Positions 43,399-54,958 of a DNA stretch of 64,000 nucleotides are shown piece after piece. Below the pieces are notes generated by a model. It was not told the DNA's origin and did not search any database. It worked only from the letters and a program-made list of their open reading frames with translations. The stretch covers positions 427,939 through 491,938 of the forward strand of contig NW_013171860.1 in assembly GCF_000151665.1 (NCBI RefSeq). The letters are read 5' to 3'. Position numbers and translations under genes: made by a program. Position 1 is the stretch's first letter; each line of letters begins with the position of its first letter. Source of the stretch: Blastocystis hominis (lineage: Eukaryota > Sar > Bigyra > Opalinata > Blastocystidae).

Positions 43399-45169
43399 TT
43401 ACCCCCGACGTCTTCCAGTTACAAAGTTCCTCTTTTCCGATTTCTGAATCAGACTCTGAATCATCTCGACCAGCGCCGATTTCTCTCCATCGGTGACCTT
43501 CGCGATTTTCAGCGCTTTTTCAAACATCTCCTTCGCTTTCCTGTTCTCTCTCAGCGCCAGCTCCACCTGACCGCAATCGACCATCTACCATCACATCACC
43601 ATTTTTCTCTGCCCCACCGTTTTGCACACGTTTCTCCCGTTCTTCTCCCCAAACTTCTCCGCAAACTCGCTCAGGATCGCGCAGATCTCCTCCGTCCTCG
43701 TGAATTTCTGCCTCACAATTTGCCGCCAAATTTTACCGCCAAATTCGGAATCCGCGCCAAAATTGCCTCCAAAACACGCATCAACAAATAGTTCTCCCGC
43801 GTGCACTTCGCCTCATACTCCTCCATCAGCTTTCCCGCCTGTTTTTCCCACGATCCTTCGCCGGCTCTACGCCTCACCGCGGTTATTTTCACAAACTCGA
43901 GCCACAGCAGAAGCGAGCGGCACTGCTCCTCCTCGATTTTGCGGTATTCGTCCGCGAAGAACGCTTCCTTCCCGCAGCTCTCGCATTTCCAGACCTCTAC
44001 TTCGCATGGGCCGCGTGTTGCTACCTGGACTCGAAATGGCATCATGCAATTGCGGCAACTGAACTCCTCCGCATTTGCATCGATAGCTCAGCAGCAGCTG
44101 ATCGCGATGCGTGTCGCGACACAGCGGACAGGCGCAGGTAAAACAATATCCTTCGCGAAGAACCCTTGATTTATGGAATTCCAGAAATCGTACCGATTTC
44201 GTAGATAGGAGGGACGCGACGAATCGACGTAGGAGATCTAGCCATCAGAATTCGTTCTTTGAGAGCACGGTGATCTCCTCGCCTTTGTGGATGGGCTGGA
44301 GGGCGCGGAGCGTGGCTTTGAGCCCGTCGAAGACGACGGTGGCGTTGGGAGTGCAGCGATGATTGGCGAGAGAGAGAAGCGGGTAGAGAGCGATGGCCGT
44401 CTCCTGGGTGAAGGAGCGGCCCAGAGGGGCGGAGAGATCGATGGTGGTCACGGCGAAGCGATTGCTGTAGAGCTTTCCAATGCAGGAAGTGATTGTGGAA
44501 AGCGGGCAGAGGGAGTCGGAGTACCAGGGCTCCGATTGGACGATGGAGTGGAGCAGAGTGGCGATCTGCTCGTAGCTGGAGAGCATGGAGGGCTGAATGA
44601 TGTCTGAGTGATAGAAAGGGAATGTGGGTACCGATATTATCGCAAAGATCGATGATGTCGGTGTAGTCGCCGGTAACGACTCCGTCTACCATGGATTTTT
44701 CTGCTTTGTGTGTGCAGATCTCGTAGATCATTTTGACTATCAGAATATAGCTGTTCATCGGCTGATGGAGCTACAACTTATGCTACACAAGAAAGCATGC
44801 ATTCATCAGCTTCTTCATCCAACTGCACTCCAGTTTGTGACGTTTCCTATCGAATTACGAATAACCTCTCCAAACCAAACCAGTCATCGACTTGGCAGAT
44901 TCTCGAACAGTAACGTGTGTACCCGCACTTACCGCAGCAAGGAGTTTTTTCGAAGCTTTTCAAGCAATGATGGCAGATGGAAGTCGCACACTCATTTGTG
45001 ACAGCCCAACTAAGTGGCATGCATTCCATAATGGTGGTTCCTAAAACATGGCATAAGAATAGTTCGAAATACCCTCAGGAATCAGTTTCTCCGTTACCAG
45101 GAATCGTCCACGCGATTTCGATTCCTTAACGGCCAGTCCCATCTCTTTTAAGTATTCTCTGCTAGACAT
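43399..45169 (-). CDS. SMYD-type SET/MYND lysine methyltransferase with one frameshift
   Basis: This is a multi-exon gene starting [14 protein letters not shown] at 45167-45169. The MYND zinc finger is split within the SET region ([39 protein letters not shown]). The SET core has [19 protein letters not shown] and [14 protein letters not shown], then the post-SET cysteines [14 protein letters not shown]-like helical C-terminus follows. SMYD enzymes methylate histone or other lysines. Two oddities are real in the sequence. After YRC the frame shifts by one base at an AAA run (44074-44076) before the FSCRNC part. Residues near LMNACF need an 18-nt intron, otherwise two in-frame TAG codons appear. 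The rest is intact, so an assembly indel is likelier than a dead gene. Confidence 0.75.
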
Positions 45170-45349
45170 ATCAACTTGAAAAGACTAATTTTGGTAAACA
45201 TGCGAAAGGAATGAGAATTTGTTCATTTCGATGTGAAGGAGTGGCGTGTTACCACATCTGGAATTCGATAACTACGGAACCGTGTAAGGCAGAATGGTTC
45301 AATGAGTTTCTCTGTTTCTCTCGTCTCCTCAAACAACTATTTTGCAACC

Positions 45350-47044
45350 ATGGAAAACCAAATTGAAATGAAGAAAGTGGATACCGACGTTAATACAAAT
45401 GCGATACCCACGCTAGAGGACACATCAAAGAGTGAATCCCCTGTGATGGAGAATACAAATGAATTGGAACTGAAAATGAGTCCTTTGGAGGACAAAAGTC
45501 AAGAAGAAACGATTGGCACAATGAATAGTTTTGGAGTGATTCAAATGGAGTCGTTTAATCAATAGCTGGCTATGAATATCATGAAGGGGATTGCTGGAAC
45601 GGGTTGTCTTGCTCTTCCCGTCGCTGTCTACAATGTCGTGTTTGGTTTGTGTGGTAATTGCTAGGTTGGGATCATTTGGGCTGTGTTGTTGTTTATTATC
45701 GTGTCTGCTGGGTATATTCTCGGCTCCTACCAGCTCATCTTGACGAATGATCACCTGGCCGATCGAAAACAAGTATTTTATTTTCCATATTTTGCTTCTC
45801 ACTCCAAGCTCAAAACGAAAACAATCCACACCAACAACCAATACGCCTATCTCTGCTACGTGGTACCATTCCCTCTCTCTCTCCTCTGAATCTAGACAAT
45901 GGGCCTACCCGGATTTTATATTTTCAATCTCTCCATGATCATCACTCTCTTCGGCGCTTCCGCTGGAACCATCGTGCCCGTTCTTCCCTGCTTTGAAAAT
46001 AGATCGCCATGACGGATTTCATGTGCAAACTTCCCTTTCAGATCGTCAACGAGACGGTCAATCGGCAAATCTTGCAGTCCATCCTCACTCTAATCGTCAT
46101 TACACTCACCCTCCTAAAAGACCCTTCGTTTTATTCCGCTTTGCGTCCTTATTCCATAGGCTGCTCGTCGGCGTGTCTTCTCTTGGGATGTTGGCGATGG
46201 TGGCCAGTCTGGTCATTTTGTTCATCTTTGGACTGTGCACGTCGCAGTTCCGCTGGAAGAATGAGTATTTATTTCCCCATTCGACCTCCGGGTTTCTTTC
46301 GAACCTCGGATTGTTTGTTCACTCGCTAGCTTTCATTTTATTCCTTTTATCGAATACCGTTGATGGTTTTATATATTCCTTTTCTCCATAGAAGCACTTG
46401 AAAAAGCAATACAAGAAACATGCCACGCGGACAATCGGAATTGCCGTAGTAGCCATGGCTCTGATTTATGCATTCATGGGAATCGTGTTTTTGCTTCTTT
46501 TCATCGATGAGAATGGTAATGGAGGGAAAACGAGCTGACGGCTAGACAACATTGCACAGAATATTCTGGTTTCGTTCCCCGATGGGAATATTTTCGGAAC
46601 CATTGTCTCTATTTTCATGGTCATCACCACAATCGGATCGGTTCCTCTGTACATGGGTCCGATCTGTGAGGTTGTTGAATCAGGCTTTGGTCCGATGAAC
46701 GCAGGAAAGCTGTTCATTCGAAACAAGAAGATGATCGTCTTTCGCGTTGTGATGGTAGCTCTGATTTCTTTCGTTGCTTTTATTTTCCCGTATTTTAGCG
46801 ACGTGCTGAGTTTCAATATCCTTTGATGCAGGAAGGAAGCTGGAAACCTTAATATTCACTTGGAAACTTCACGTCCATCCTCGTAGCAACGATTTTGCCG
46901 TGTTTGATTCACATGATCTTCTTCTGGAAGACTTTGCCGATTTGGTTTAAGGTGGTGGATGGGGTTGTGATCCTCGTTTCGTTTGTTACCATGGTTGTTT
47001 GTACAAGCGCGTCGTTGCAAAGTTTATTGGGAAAGACTGCCTGA
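45350..47044 (+). CDS. Amino-acid/auxin permease family transporter (AVT/SLC36-SLC38 type)
   Basis: About ten exons joined by 27-36-nt introns. A 60-residue acidic, hydrophilic N-terminus is followed by NIMKGIAGTGCLALPVAVYNVG, the TM1 signature of amino-acid/polyamine transporters, and about ten further membrane segments such as GIIWAVLLFIIVSAGYILGSY, LVGVSSLGMLAMVASLVILFI and VITTIGSVPLYMGPICEVVE. The likely role is H+- or Na+-coupled amino-acid movement across the plasma or vacuolar membrane. An in-frame ATG at 45302 would add 16 residues. Near 46810-46867 no normal intron restores frame; a 20-nt near-repeat sits there. An octamer at 46312-46319 is coding (GLFVH). Confidence 0.8.
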
Positions 47045-47064
47045 ATAAGTGTCAATTTATTTAT

Positions 47065-47072
47065 TGTTTGTT
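47065..47072 (+). promoter_or_regulatory. TGTTTGTT 3'-end signal of the amino-acid transporter
   Basis: It starts 21 nt after the TGA at 47042-47044. Confidence 0.75.
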
Positions 47073-47255
47073 TTAGTCCTTCGGATGTATCACAGATCGG
47101 GAAGAGGCAGGGGAGGAAGGAAATGGAACGAGGACGGCCAAAATCGGAGGCCATTTTGCACATTGTCGGTTCCGTGAGATTTCGTGAGATGTAGAGAAAA
47201 GCAAGGAATCTGTCATTCAAAATATTGCTCGCCGGAAGAACATGGACGAATAGTA

Positions 47256-48931
47256 ATGATTCCTGAATGGATCAATAATAATGTGACCTACTACATAATG
47301 TTGATGATAAATCTCTGTGAAAAGTATCACAAAGACTATATGGTGGGTGTTCGGAATTACATTGGGAACAACAACGATCTCATATCTCAAATCAAACCAC
47401 GCGATGTTATCTCCAAGATTGTGGACTGTAGAGTAAGACGTTTTTAGAGGATGGCTACTAGAACTATGATGTGGACTTTTCTTGGCTTGTGTCCATTATT
47501 CATTACGGTTTCAACATGTTGATGGAAGCTCTTCCGGATAACGTGACTCCAGAACTAGAAAATCGAGTTCGATGTAACTGACACCTTTCCTGCTTTAATT
47601 GTCCTAGCCATAGCAAAAGCACTCCACATCAAACGAGATTTACACTTCGGCAGACCCACCACCACATCGAACCGTCATGCCCCTCTCCAAGAGAAGCATC
47701 CTGCGCGAAACTCGCATCCAACCGCCGGATCCAAGTCTCGAGGCGCGCTCCGCAAGACTCTCAGCGCTGCCGAGCAAGAAGAGCAGCGCAACCTGCGTCT
47801 AATCAACTTCTTGTGCCGTGCCCCGCGGGAATCCTTCCAAGACAGCTACTATTTTTCCGTCGCGGACCGTCGGTGTCTCGGCGCTTTTTTCCCGCGTAGA
47901 AATGCCTCCCTCGCTGCGGCAGCTCATGTACAAACTGCTCGTGAAGACGTACGGCTCCGACTACGCGGTACTTCGCGCGATTTCTCGCTGACGCCTAGCT
48001 CTGCATGAAGTTTCTCCGTTTCTACGATTTGGACCCGATCCAATCGCCCTCCAGGCCTGTTTTGTCTCCTGTTTTTCTCTTAACAGCAGGACAAACAGGC
48101 GAAACGCGACGAGTTGATCCTGCCGGACCCCTCGTGCTATCAGCTCCCCGCGGATATCCGCGTGTTCTTCATCGACACGGCGGAATCTCTGCGGCAGGCG
48201 GTGGAGGAAATGCGCGGAGAGACGGTTCTGGGGTGGGACTGCGAGTGGTTCGAGCTGCGGAAGGGAGACAACATCGCGCATTTGATTCAGATCGGCGGGG
48301 AAGCGAAGGTGTGGATCGTGGACGGGGTTTGGTTGGAGAAAGAAGCGAATCAAGAAGAGGGCGATGTGCTGTTTTCGTATTTGTTTGAGAGCCAAACGAT
48401 CGCACATGTGTTTTTGGGGAGGGAGGATTTCCAGCATTTGCGATGGTAGGAGTGGAGAGAGGGCTGGATGGTAGCTTTCATCGCATGAAATGCTGGGAGA
48501 AGATTCCGAACGTGGCGTATTTGGATGGTCTTGCGAAGAGAATCGGAATGAAGAAGCTGTCGTTGAAGGCGATGACCGCGTTCTTTGTGAAGTACGAATA
48601 AGGAAGGGAGTCAATGAGAGCGAATTTGGATAAGGCGATGACGCTGAGTGGATGGAATCGAAGGCCTTTGTCGAGCAATGAGATCCAATATGCAGCGATT
48701 GATGCGTTTGTGACGCGGCTTTGCTTCGTGGAGTGCGCGCGGATCCTTTGGAAGAAGCCGTCGCGATCGGAAATCCAAGATCGGATTACGATGCTGGTGA
48801 ACAGCAGCTCGGCGGCTAAGGGGAAGACGGTGAAAGAGGCAGATTGCATTGTGTATGATCCGAAGCCGACGAAGGAAGATTTGGAATTGATTTCGAATAC
48901 GATTACGGATTACGCGGAGTATTGTTCGTGA
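47256..48931 (+). CDS. Mut-7/EXD3-like 3'-5' exonuclease (DEDD family)
   Basis: Exons begin 47256-47432, and several 27-34-nt introns follow. An N-terminal helical region of ~110 aa (NYDVDFSWLVSIIHYGFNMLMEALP) is followed by a basic linker. The exonuclease domain then has YQLPADIRVFFIDTAESL, the first DEDD motif GWDCEWF, LIQIGGEAKVWIVDG, VFLGREDFQHL (motif II), LSLKAMTAFF and a motif III region with YAAIDAFVTRLCF. The order (helical N-domain, then DEDDy exonuclease with YQLP before it) fits EXD3/Nibbler/Mut-7, which trims small RNAs. The Mut7-C domain is absent. WRN-exonuclease-like is the alternative. The 5' end is uncertain; the frame is open upstream of the chosen ATG. TGA at 48929-48931 precedes an octamer. 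Confidence 0.7.
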
Positions 48932-48938
48932 TGTGTGT

Positions 48939-48946
48939 TGTTTGTT
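48939..48946 (+). promoter_or_regulatory. TGTTTGTT 3'-end signal of the exonuclease gene
   Basis: It starts 8 nt after the TGA; the predicted 3'UTR is about 3 nt. It also marks the boundary where GC-richer gene space gives way to the AT-rich island. Confidence 0.75.
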
Positions 48947-50583
48947 TGATCGAAAGTATTAGAAAGTGAGATGAAGAAATGGCGATTAAGAATGTGATTG
49001 ACACAAGAATAGATGGAAAAAGAGAATACAATCAAAATCGTGATGTGATGACAAACAAACTTGAATACATGGAATGTGACATAAAAAACAAATAATTGTA
49101 TGAATTGAATAGTCATTTGTTGGACTGTCTATTTTGAAATGAGATGTGTAGTACAAATAAAAATACCGATTTTGAATACTATATTGATTTGGTTTTTTAT
49201 AGTAAAAATGGATACTACTCAAAAGATAAAGCAATAATGCAAAAATCAATTAAATAATAGGTAACGAAAACAATCAACGAACTGGATGTGGCCTACTCGG
49301 TGTTGACAATGGAAAAATGATATCGTTGTGTGTTTGTACAAGATGTCGGAAATAAAGCAACACACAGCACGCACTACGTTTTATCGTACAAATGAAGAAA
49401 AGTGTATTGTGAACTACATGAAATCAAATGCAGGTTAGAAGTGGATCGTACACACTTTTTACATTACACTATCAATTATTCAATCAAACTCTCTAAGTTC
49501 TTATTCGGGCAATTCCATTTCTTTTATTAATTCTTTGCTTTTATGATATTCTCTATATCAATCACTTTTCGCATTTTAGTGATAATAATAAAAATCAATA
49601 TTATTATTATAACAGTATAATGGAATCCATTATTCCATTTTATTTTTGAAAGGTATTATGTTCACAGTTTCACAGATGTTCCAATAAGTTTGTTCATTAC
49701 TTGCATATTCAAATCAATCCAGAAAATGAGTTCCATACATTATTCTCTTTATTACGTATATATATGTATATGTTTATTCTTTTACAATACCATCCAGTAC
49801 AATCCAACTCATTTACTTATTAGTCTTTATTCAATTGTACTTATTTTTGTGATTTGCCAGTACAACAAAATTCTATATTCATTATTGAATCACACTTGAG
49901 TATCTCAACCTCTCTATTTTATTTATCAACCATTCATTTTTCATTTATATAATCAATAACACGACTGACTGGAACAACTTAGCTTAACCTATTTAGATTA
50001 TGCTATTGGAAAAGGATCAATCGATGATTGGATCCTAAATCAATGAATAACCATAGTTTAAGGATAAAGATTTGAATCAAACAAAAAATCAAGCATTTAG
50101 GATTGAATGATCATTGAATGAGTTGTAATGAAATGATGCCTGTAGATCCAATGCCTTTTCAGCAGAATAGTAGAAGCATCTATGAATGAAGTCAGTCAAT
50201 CTATTAATATTCAAAATTGATTTTGATTGAATATACTTTAATAAACAACAAAGATTCACATATTGAAGATGTGGAATATCTGAATACTATTTATGTTCAA
50301 TAGATAATATATACTCCAATGTCACTGAAGAAGTATAATTAAAACTACTTCTGGCAACCTTGATCATAAATAATAGATTTGGAGAAACTATGTTCGATCA
50401 TTTCAATTCAATTCATTATTACTTCACGTCATTACTGAATGAAAAATATATCTACTTTTACTTAGTGCTCTTCCACTGAGTTGAGTGGATTGTAATGATG
50501 AAAGATCTACATCAATCATTTCATTCGAATTCATTCAATACTTTCAATTATTGTTGAGAAGGAGCTAAAGAATGAACGACTAT
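48947..50583 (+). other. AT-rich island without recognisable genes
   Basis: About 1.6 kb is strongly AT-rich, with short ORFs only in low-complexity sequence. No RNA gene, intron pattern, octamer or repeat array is seen. TTCAATTGAATT-type words (ATTCAATC, GAATGA) recur here and in the 58-64 kb island. Confidence 0.6.
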
Positions 50584-51661
50584 TTAATGTAATGGTTGTA
50601 GATTTGGAAGATCTATGCATCATTCAAATATTCAATATCATATCAATACCTCGAATCACAAATGAACTATAACAAAAATTCCATGATTTACTTTCAATTG
50701 TACCAATTCGAATGGATTGTAATTGTGGTAGATTCTTCAATTCAAAGTCTCCAGCAAAATCACTGAAACTATATTCACCAATTTGAATGGATTCCAATGA
50801 TTCACAATTCAATATGTGGAATGATTTCGATTCATCATCTCTCAATCCATTCTTTTCCTGAGTAAATGAGTTCTTGCCGATTTTGATAGTTTTCAATCGA
50901 TTCAATCCATCGATTTGGAATGTTTGCACTGATCCAAAACATTCATTGCCGATTTCGATTGATTCCAAATTGTATAACAATGAAACATCCCAATCAACCA
51001 ATACACAATTGTCACTCAGTTTCAAATGTTTCATTCCGATATTCATTGGTTTGCTGCCATCTCCTTCATATTCAATATCACATTCAATTCCATTGTACCA
51101 TTCACATTCATTCACTAATTTACCATATCGATCATACACAATTCCAATTCCAAATCGATTATCATCACACCAATATCCTTCATATTCTATCAAACCATTA
51201 TCATGATAACTCGTTCCATATCCAAATCGTTTCCAATCGATCATTATGCCCTTGTACAACAATATTCCATCATCATCATACATTTCACCATATCCAAATG
51301 GAATTCCTATTTTACCTTCGTTTTCGTTTTCTTTTTCTGTCAATATCGAGCCTTCAAATCGACTTCCATGATCCAAATCCACGATTCCTTCTACCAAGAA
51401 TTCTTCATTATATGAAATAGCACCAATTTGATGATTTCCAATCACTTTCAACACTTTCTGCTCATTGACCACAAATCCTTGATTCATCAATATTCCATTA
51501 TTGAATTGCAATACTACACATTTTCTGTTACTCAATATGAGTGAAATCCAGCCATTTGGTTTCCATTCTTTACCTAAGCATCCCTGCACACTTTGAATAA
51601 TAGAACTATCAATGTGATAGTTACTAATAGCAGAATTGACAAACTCAGCAATGTTTTGCAT
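50584..51661 (-). CDS. MORN-repeat plus leucine-rich-repeat protein
   Basis: Two exons (50650-51661 and 50584-50612; 37-nt intron) give 346 aa. The splice restores an LRR ending (SFVIRDLPNLQPLH). Residues ~110-190 hold at least three MORN units (GIPFGYGEMYDDDGILLYKG, KRFGYGTSYHDNGLIEYEG, NRFGIGIVYDRYGKLVNE). Residues ~225-335 are BspA-like LRRs (LESIEIGNECF, LKTIKIGKNSF, LESIQIGEYSF, LQSIRIG). MORN repeats bind lipids or scaffold membrane and cytoskeleton contacts; LRRs bind proteins. Codons are AT-rich, in contrast to the housekeeping genes, and no octamer is found at its 3' end. The function is unknown; it may be a member of a lineage-specific family. Confidence 0.7.
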
Positions 51662-52337
51662 GGAAATGAAAAGAAATATGGTAAAACGGTTATTTTTGGA
51701 AACAAGATCTGTTTCATTATTTCTCGATAGTAGTCACTCCATAGATTATTATTTTGTGTGGAACTGAATTGAATAGTTGGTGTGTTAGAAACTAGAAAAT
51801 AATAATACAATCTCACTTTCTCAAACCTTTCTGTTTTCTCTATTTGCACTTCATTTCCATATATCAAATTAACTCTATGACATTTTCAAGTATTTTCAGC
51901 TTTGATTATAATGTATTTCGCATTTTCATGACCTCACTTTCTATTGTTCAAATGGCTGTTTTATAATGTTCATAATAGATACATTGGTAATAATAATATA
52001 GTTAATAATCAAATGGTGTAATTTGATTTTATAACACTCGAACACAATAAAGCAAATACGATTGGAATAGTTTGATTGACACTATATAGACTATTGCGAT
52101 AGAAAGTAGAATGGATAAATCATCACTTCTATTTGATAAATGATTTCATTGTATTGATCTCCAGTTCATGTTTGTATTCTTTATCAGCTGAATGATAATC
52201 CATATTTAGTACAATGGATGATATTGCAGCGAAAAAGTGGATAATGGTTAAAAATAGAAAATCGGAATCATAGTATCATTAAACAGACAACCTGAGTTTT
52301 CTTAAACTTTTCTCGGTTTTCTTCTTAACTTATTCCA
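51662..52337 (+). other. AT-rich intergenic stretch
   Basis: No gene is supported. The minus ORF at 51574-51867 is low complexity without a domain. The last ~100 nt should contain the USP5 promoter. Confidence 0.5.
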
Positions 52338-54828
52338 ATGAACGAATCTCAGAACGAGGTTGCTTGTAACTTTTGTGAGATGTGTGGATGTACGATGGAT
52401 ATTGCTGTTGCGTATCTCCAATGCTGTGACTGGAATATCGAAGGAGGTAAGACAGCACAATGAGAAATTGATTTTGTAGCGGTTTCGTTGTTTTTTGATA
52501 AGTATGCCTCGTCCAGCATTTTTATGGTGCAGCGGAGGAGCTCCACTGGTAAACGAGCTAATCACAGAGACAGATGGTAATAACCTGAGTGGACTTGTGA
52601 ATACTCCTGCCAACTGCAATCACTTTGCTGAGGGTGTATGCGCCCCATTATTTCCATTCTTACACGCAGATCAAACCATTGACTTCATCCACTCTTGTGT
52701 ACAAAGAAGAGTGTGTCTATTGTTTTTCCAAATGGGTACAGCATTCTCCCTCTTCTCTTTTTTTATCTCATAGGATCAAAACAAAGGAATCGATGTCTGT
52801 CTTACCTGCTACCAGGGATTCTGCACGGGTTCTGCAGAACACTCCCGCTTCCACTTCAAAAAATCGGGCCATCCGCTCTATCTTCGTCTTTTCCGTTATG
52901 AACTCCCTTCCCCTGCTCCCGCCTCCACATCCGCAGAAAACGCCGATTCCTGCCCAGAAAAACTCACGAAGCTCGCAATCGGCGTGGAAGGAGGCGCTTT
53001 GCCCCCCTCTCCGATCTACGAAACGGACATGCAAGTCGTGTGTCTGGCTTGCGATCTTACGATGCCAGCGCCAGACTTCGTTGTGTTTGATCCTGTTTGT
53101 GACACACAGGTGCGTGAAATCGGGGAGCGGATCTTGCTGAGCGCGTCTGGCGAGAAAGAAAAAGAGCTGAGTCAATGGGAGGCGGAGAACGCGAAGCTAT
53201 GTCCGCACTGCGAGGCCTATCAACGCCCCGATCCCTGTCCACACGTCGATCTGAGTGAGAATCGCTGGGAACGCTGAGGGACAGAGACGATGCGATGCGA
53301 AGACTGCGAGTTAGCGCGGAATCTGTGGCTGTGTTTGGAGTGCGGAACGTTCCATTGCGGAAGACAGCAGTGGAACGCGACGGAGGAAATGCCGGGAAAT
53401 GGCCACGCGATCGAGCATTTCCGGAAAACAGGGCATTGTCTGGTGGTGAAGGTCGCTTCGATCCAGGAAGTGAGCGTCGCTGCGGCTTTCTAGCGATTAG
53501 AATCACGCAGATGTGCATTGCTACGCGTGCGACGACGATCCGGCTTGCAACTACGGCGATGTGCTGCTGCCGTCCATCCACTCCGTCCTCACCGCGTTCG
53601 GCGTGCTGGCAAACGGGAAGCTTGTCGGTCTACCGAGCTCGCAGCACGAAAAATCGCTGTTGGAAATGAATCTTTTCGTGAACACGGAGTTCAATTTCTC
53701 CATGGTACTCTCCACACACTCCGCCATTCACTAGAACGATCCTCAGGGCGATCCCTACCCGCTTGCAGCCACGCCGTCCGCTTGCGGACTCGACAATCTC
53801 GGAAATAGTTGCTATCTGAACGCCATTCTCCAGTGCCTTCTGCATCTCCGCTCGGTGAAACGGCTGCTCCAGAACGCTTATTGGAGCACTCACTTCCAAT
53901 ACTGCACCAACCCTCTTCCTTCCAGCTGTCTTCTCTGCCAGTTCTCCAAAGTCGCTCAGGAAATGCGCAACGGCGCGGCAGGGAAGCACGTGCAGCCCAG
54001 GCTGCTGAAGCAGGCGATCGGCGGCGTAGCGCCGGATTTTAACAACACACAGCAGCAGGGTTCGGAACGAAACACGCAATGAATCGCAGATTGCTTCGAG
54101 TTTTTGACGGTGTTTTTGGACGCGTTGGGCGACGCGGCGTGGATACGCAGATTGTTCCGCATTCCCTTTCATTACAGCATGAAGGTAGGGGAGGGGAGCG
54201 ATTGGAGAGCAGTGCGAAACGTGCGGAGCGCGATCGAACGGTCCGCAGGACGAAGAAATCGCGCTGAACGTTCAGATTGCGGAGCAGAACGAATCGCTGG
54301 CACAGCTGATAACGGCGAGCTTGGAGGGAGAACAGGTCGAATTGCAGTGTACTGGCTGCAATGGAAGTAGAAATGGAGAAAAGGATGAATGGCAGAATCC
54401 ATGTGGACACGAACGATGGTGATCGATGAATTCCCCTCGGTGTTGTGTGTTCGAATCAATCGGTTCATTGTCGACCCACAGACATTCGCCATTCGAAAGA
54501 ATACTGTTTCCCTCCATCATGGTGTTTTGTGTGTAGAGTGCTGTGGAAATCGATGAGGAAATCGCAGTGGCGAGGTGTCTCGACCCGGAATTGAACATGT
54601 CGAAGCTGTTGGGCGTGAGTGCTGATTTGTAGAACTGAGAAAAAATGGTATAAATTGGCAAGTGTGTGTCTGCATCGTGGAGACAAAGCTGATTTCGGGC
54701 ATTATGTAGCTGCCTATCGCGAAGAAGGTGTGAAAGAGTGGGTGTTGTGCAACGATTCGAAGGTTGTTCTGGCTGCAGATGCTCCGATTTCGGAATGCTA
54801 CCTTGCATTCTATGAGAAAAAGTTGTGA
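52338..54828 (+). CDS. USP5: Ubiquitin-specific protease USP5 (isopeptidase T) with an N-terminal UBA-like domain
   Basis: Thirteen exons (52338-52446, 52480-52501, 52533-52635, 52670-52735, 52774-53254, 53285-53469, 53501-53704, 53735-54059, 54090-54184, 54210-54366, 54396-54505, 54537-54614, 54640-54828) give 707 aa. Order: a UBA/TAP-C-like unit (residues ~5-45, CEMCGCTMDIAVAYLQCCDWNIEGAVSLFF), a cryptic ZnF (VYKEECVYCF), a ZnF-UBP (CEDCELARNLWLCLECGTFHCGR, HAIEHFRKTGH) and the catalytic core with Cys box GLDNLGNSCYLNAILQ and His box ADFGHYVAAYR. USP5 recycles free polyubiquitin chains, reading the free C-terminus with its ZnF-UBP. The two UBA domains that human USP5 has inside the catalytic core are missing. 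Two introns are 25 nt and end in GAG. Confidence 0.92.
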
Positions 54829-54830
54829 GT

Positions 54831-54838
54831 TGTTTGTT
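54831..54838 (+). promoter_or_regulatory. TGTTTGTT 3'-end signal of USP5
   Basis: It starts 3 nt after the TGA at 54826-54828. The base 5 nt upstream is the T of that TGA, so cleavage there would rebuild the stop as TAA with no 3'UTR. Confidence 0.8.
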
Positions 54839-54958
54839 TTTTAAAAAAGAGAAAAGAAAAGAAAAGTGTGAGAGTGATTCGATGAAACGCCCGTCTTTTT
54901 GTTTGGCTGTATTCGAAAGAATAATCAATAGAACTCCTCGCTTTTAGGACGAATCAAT

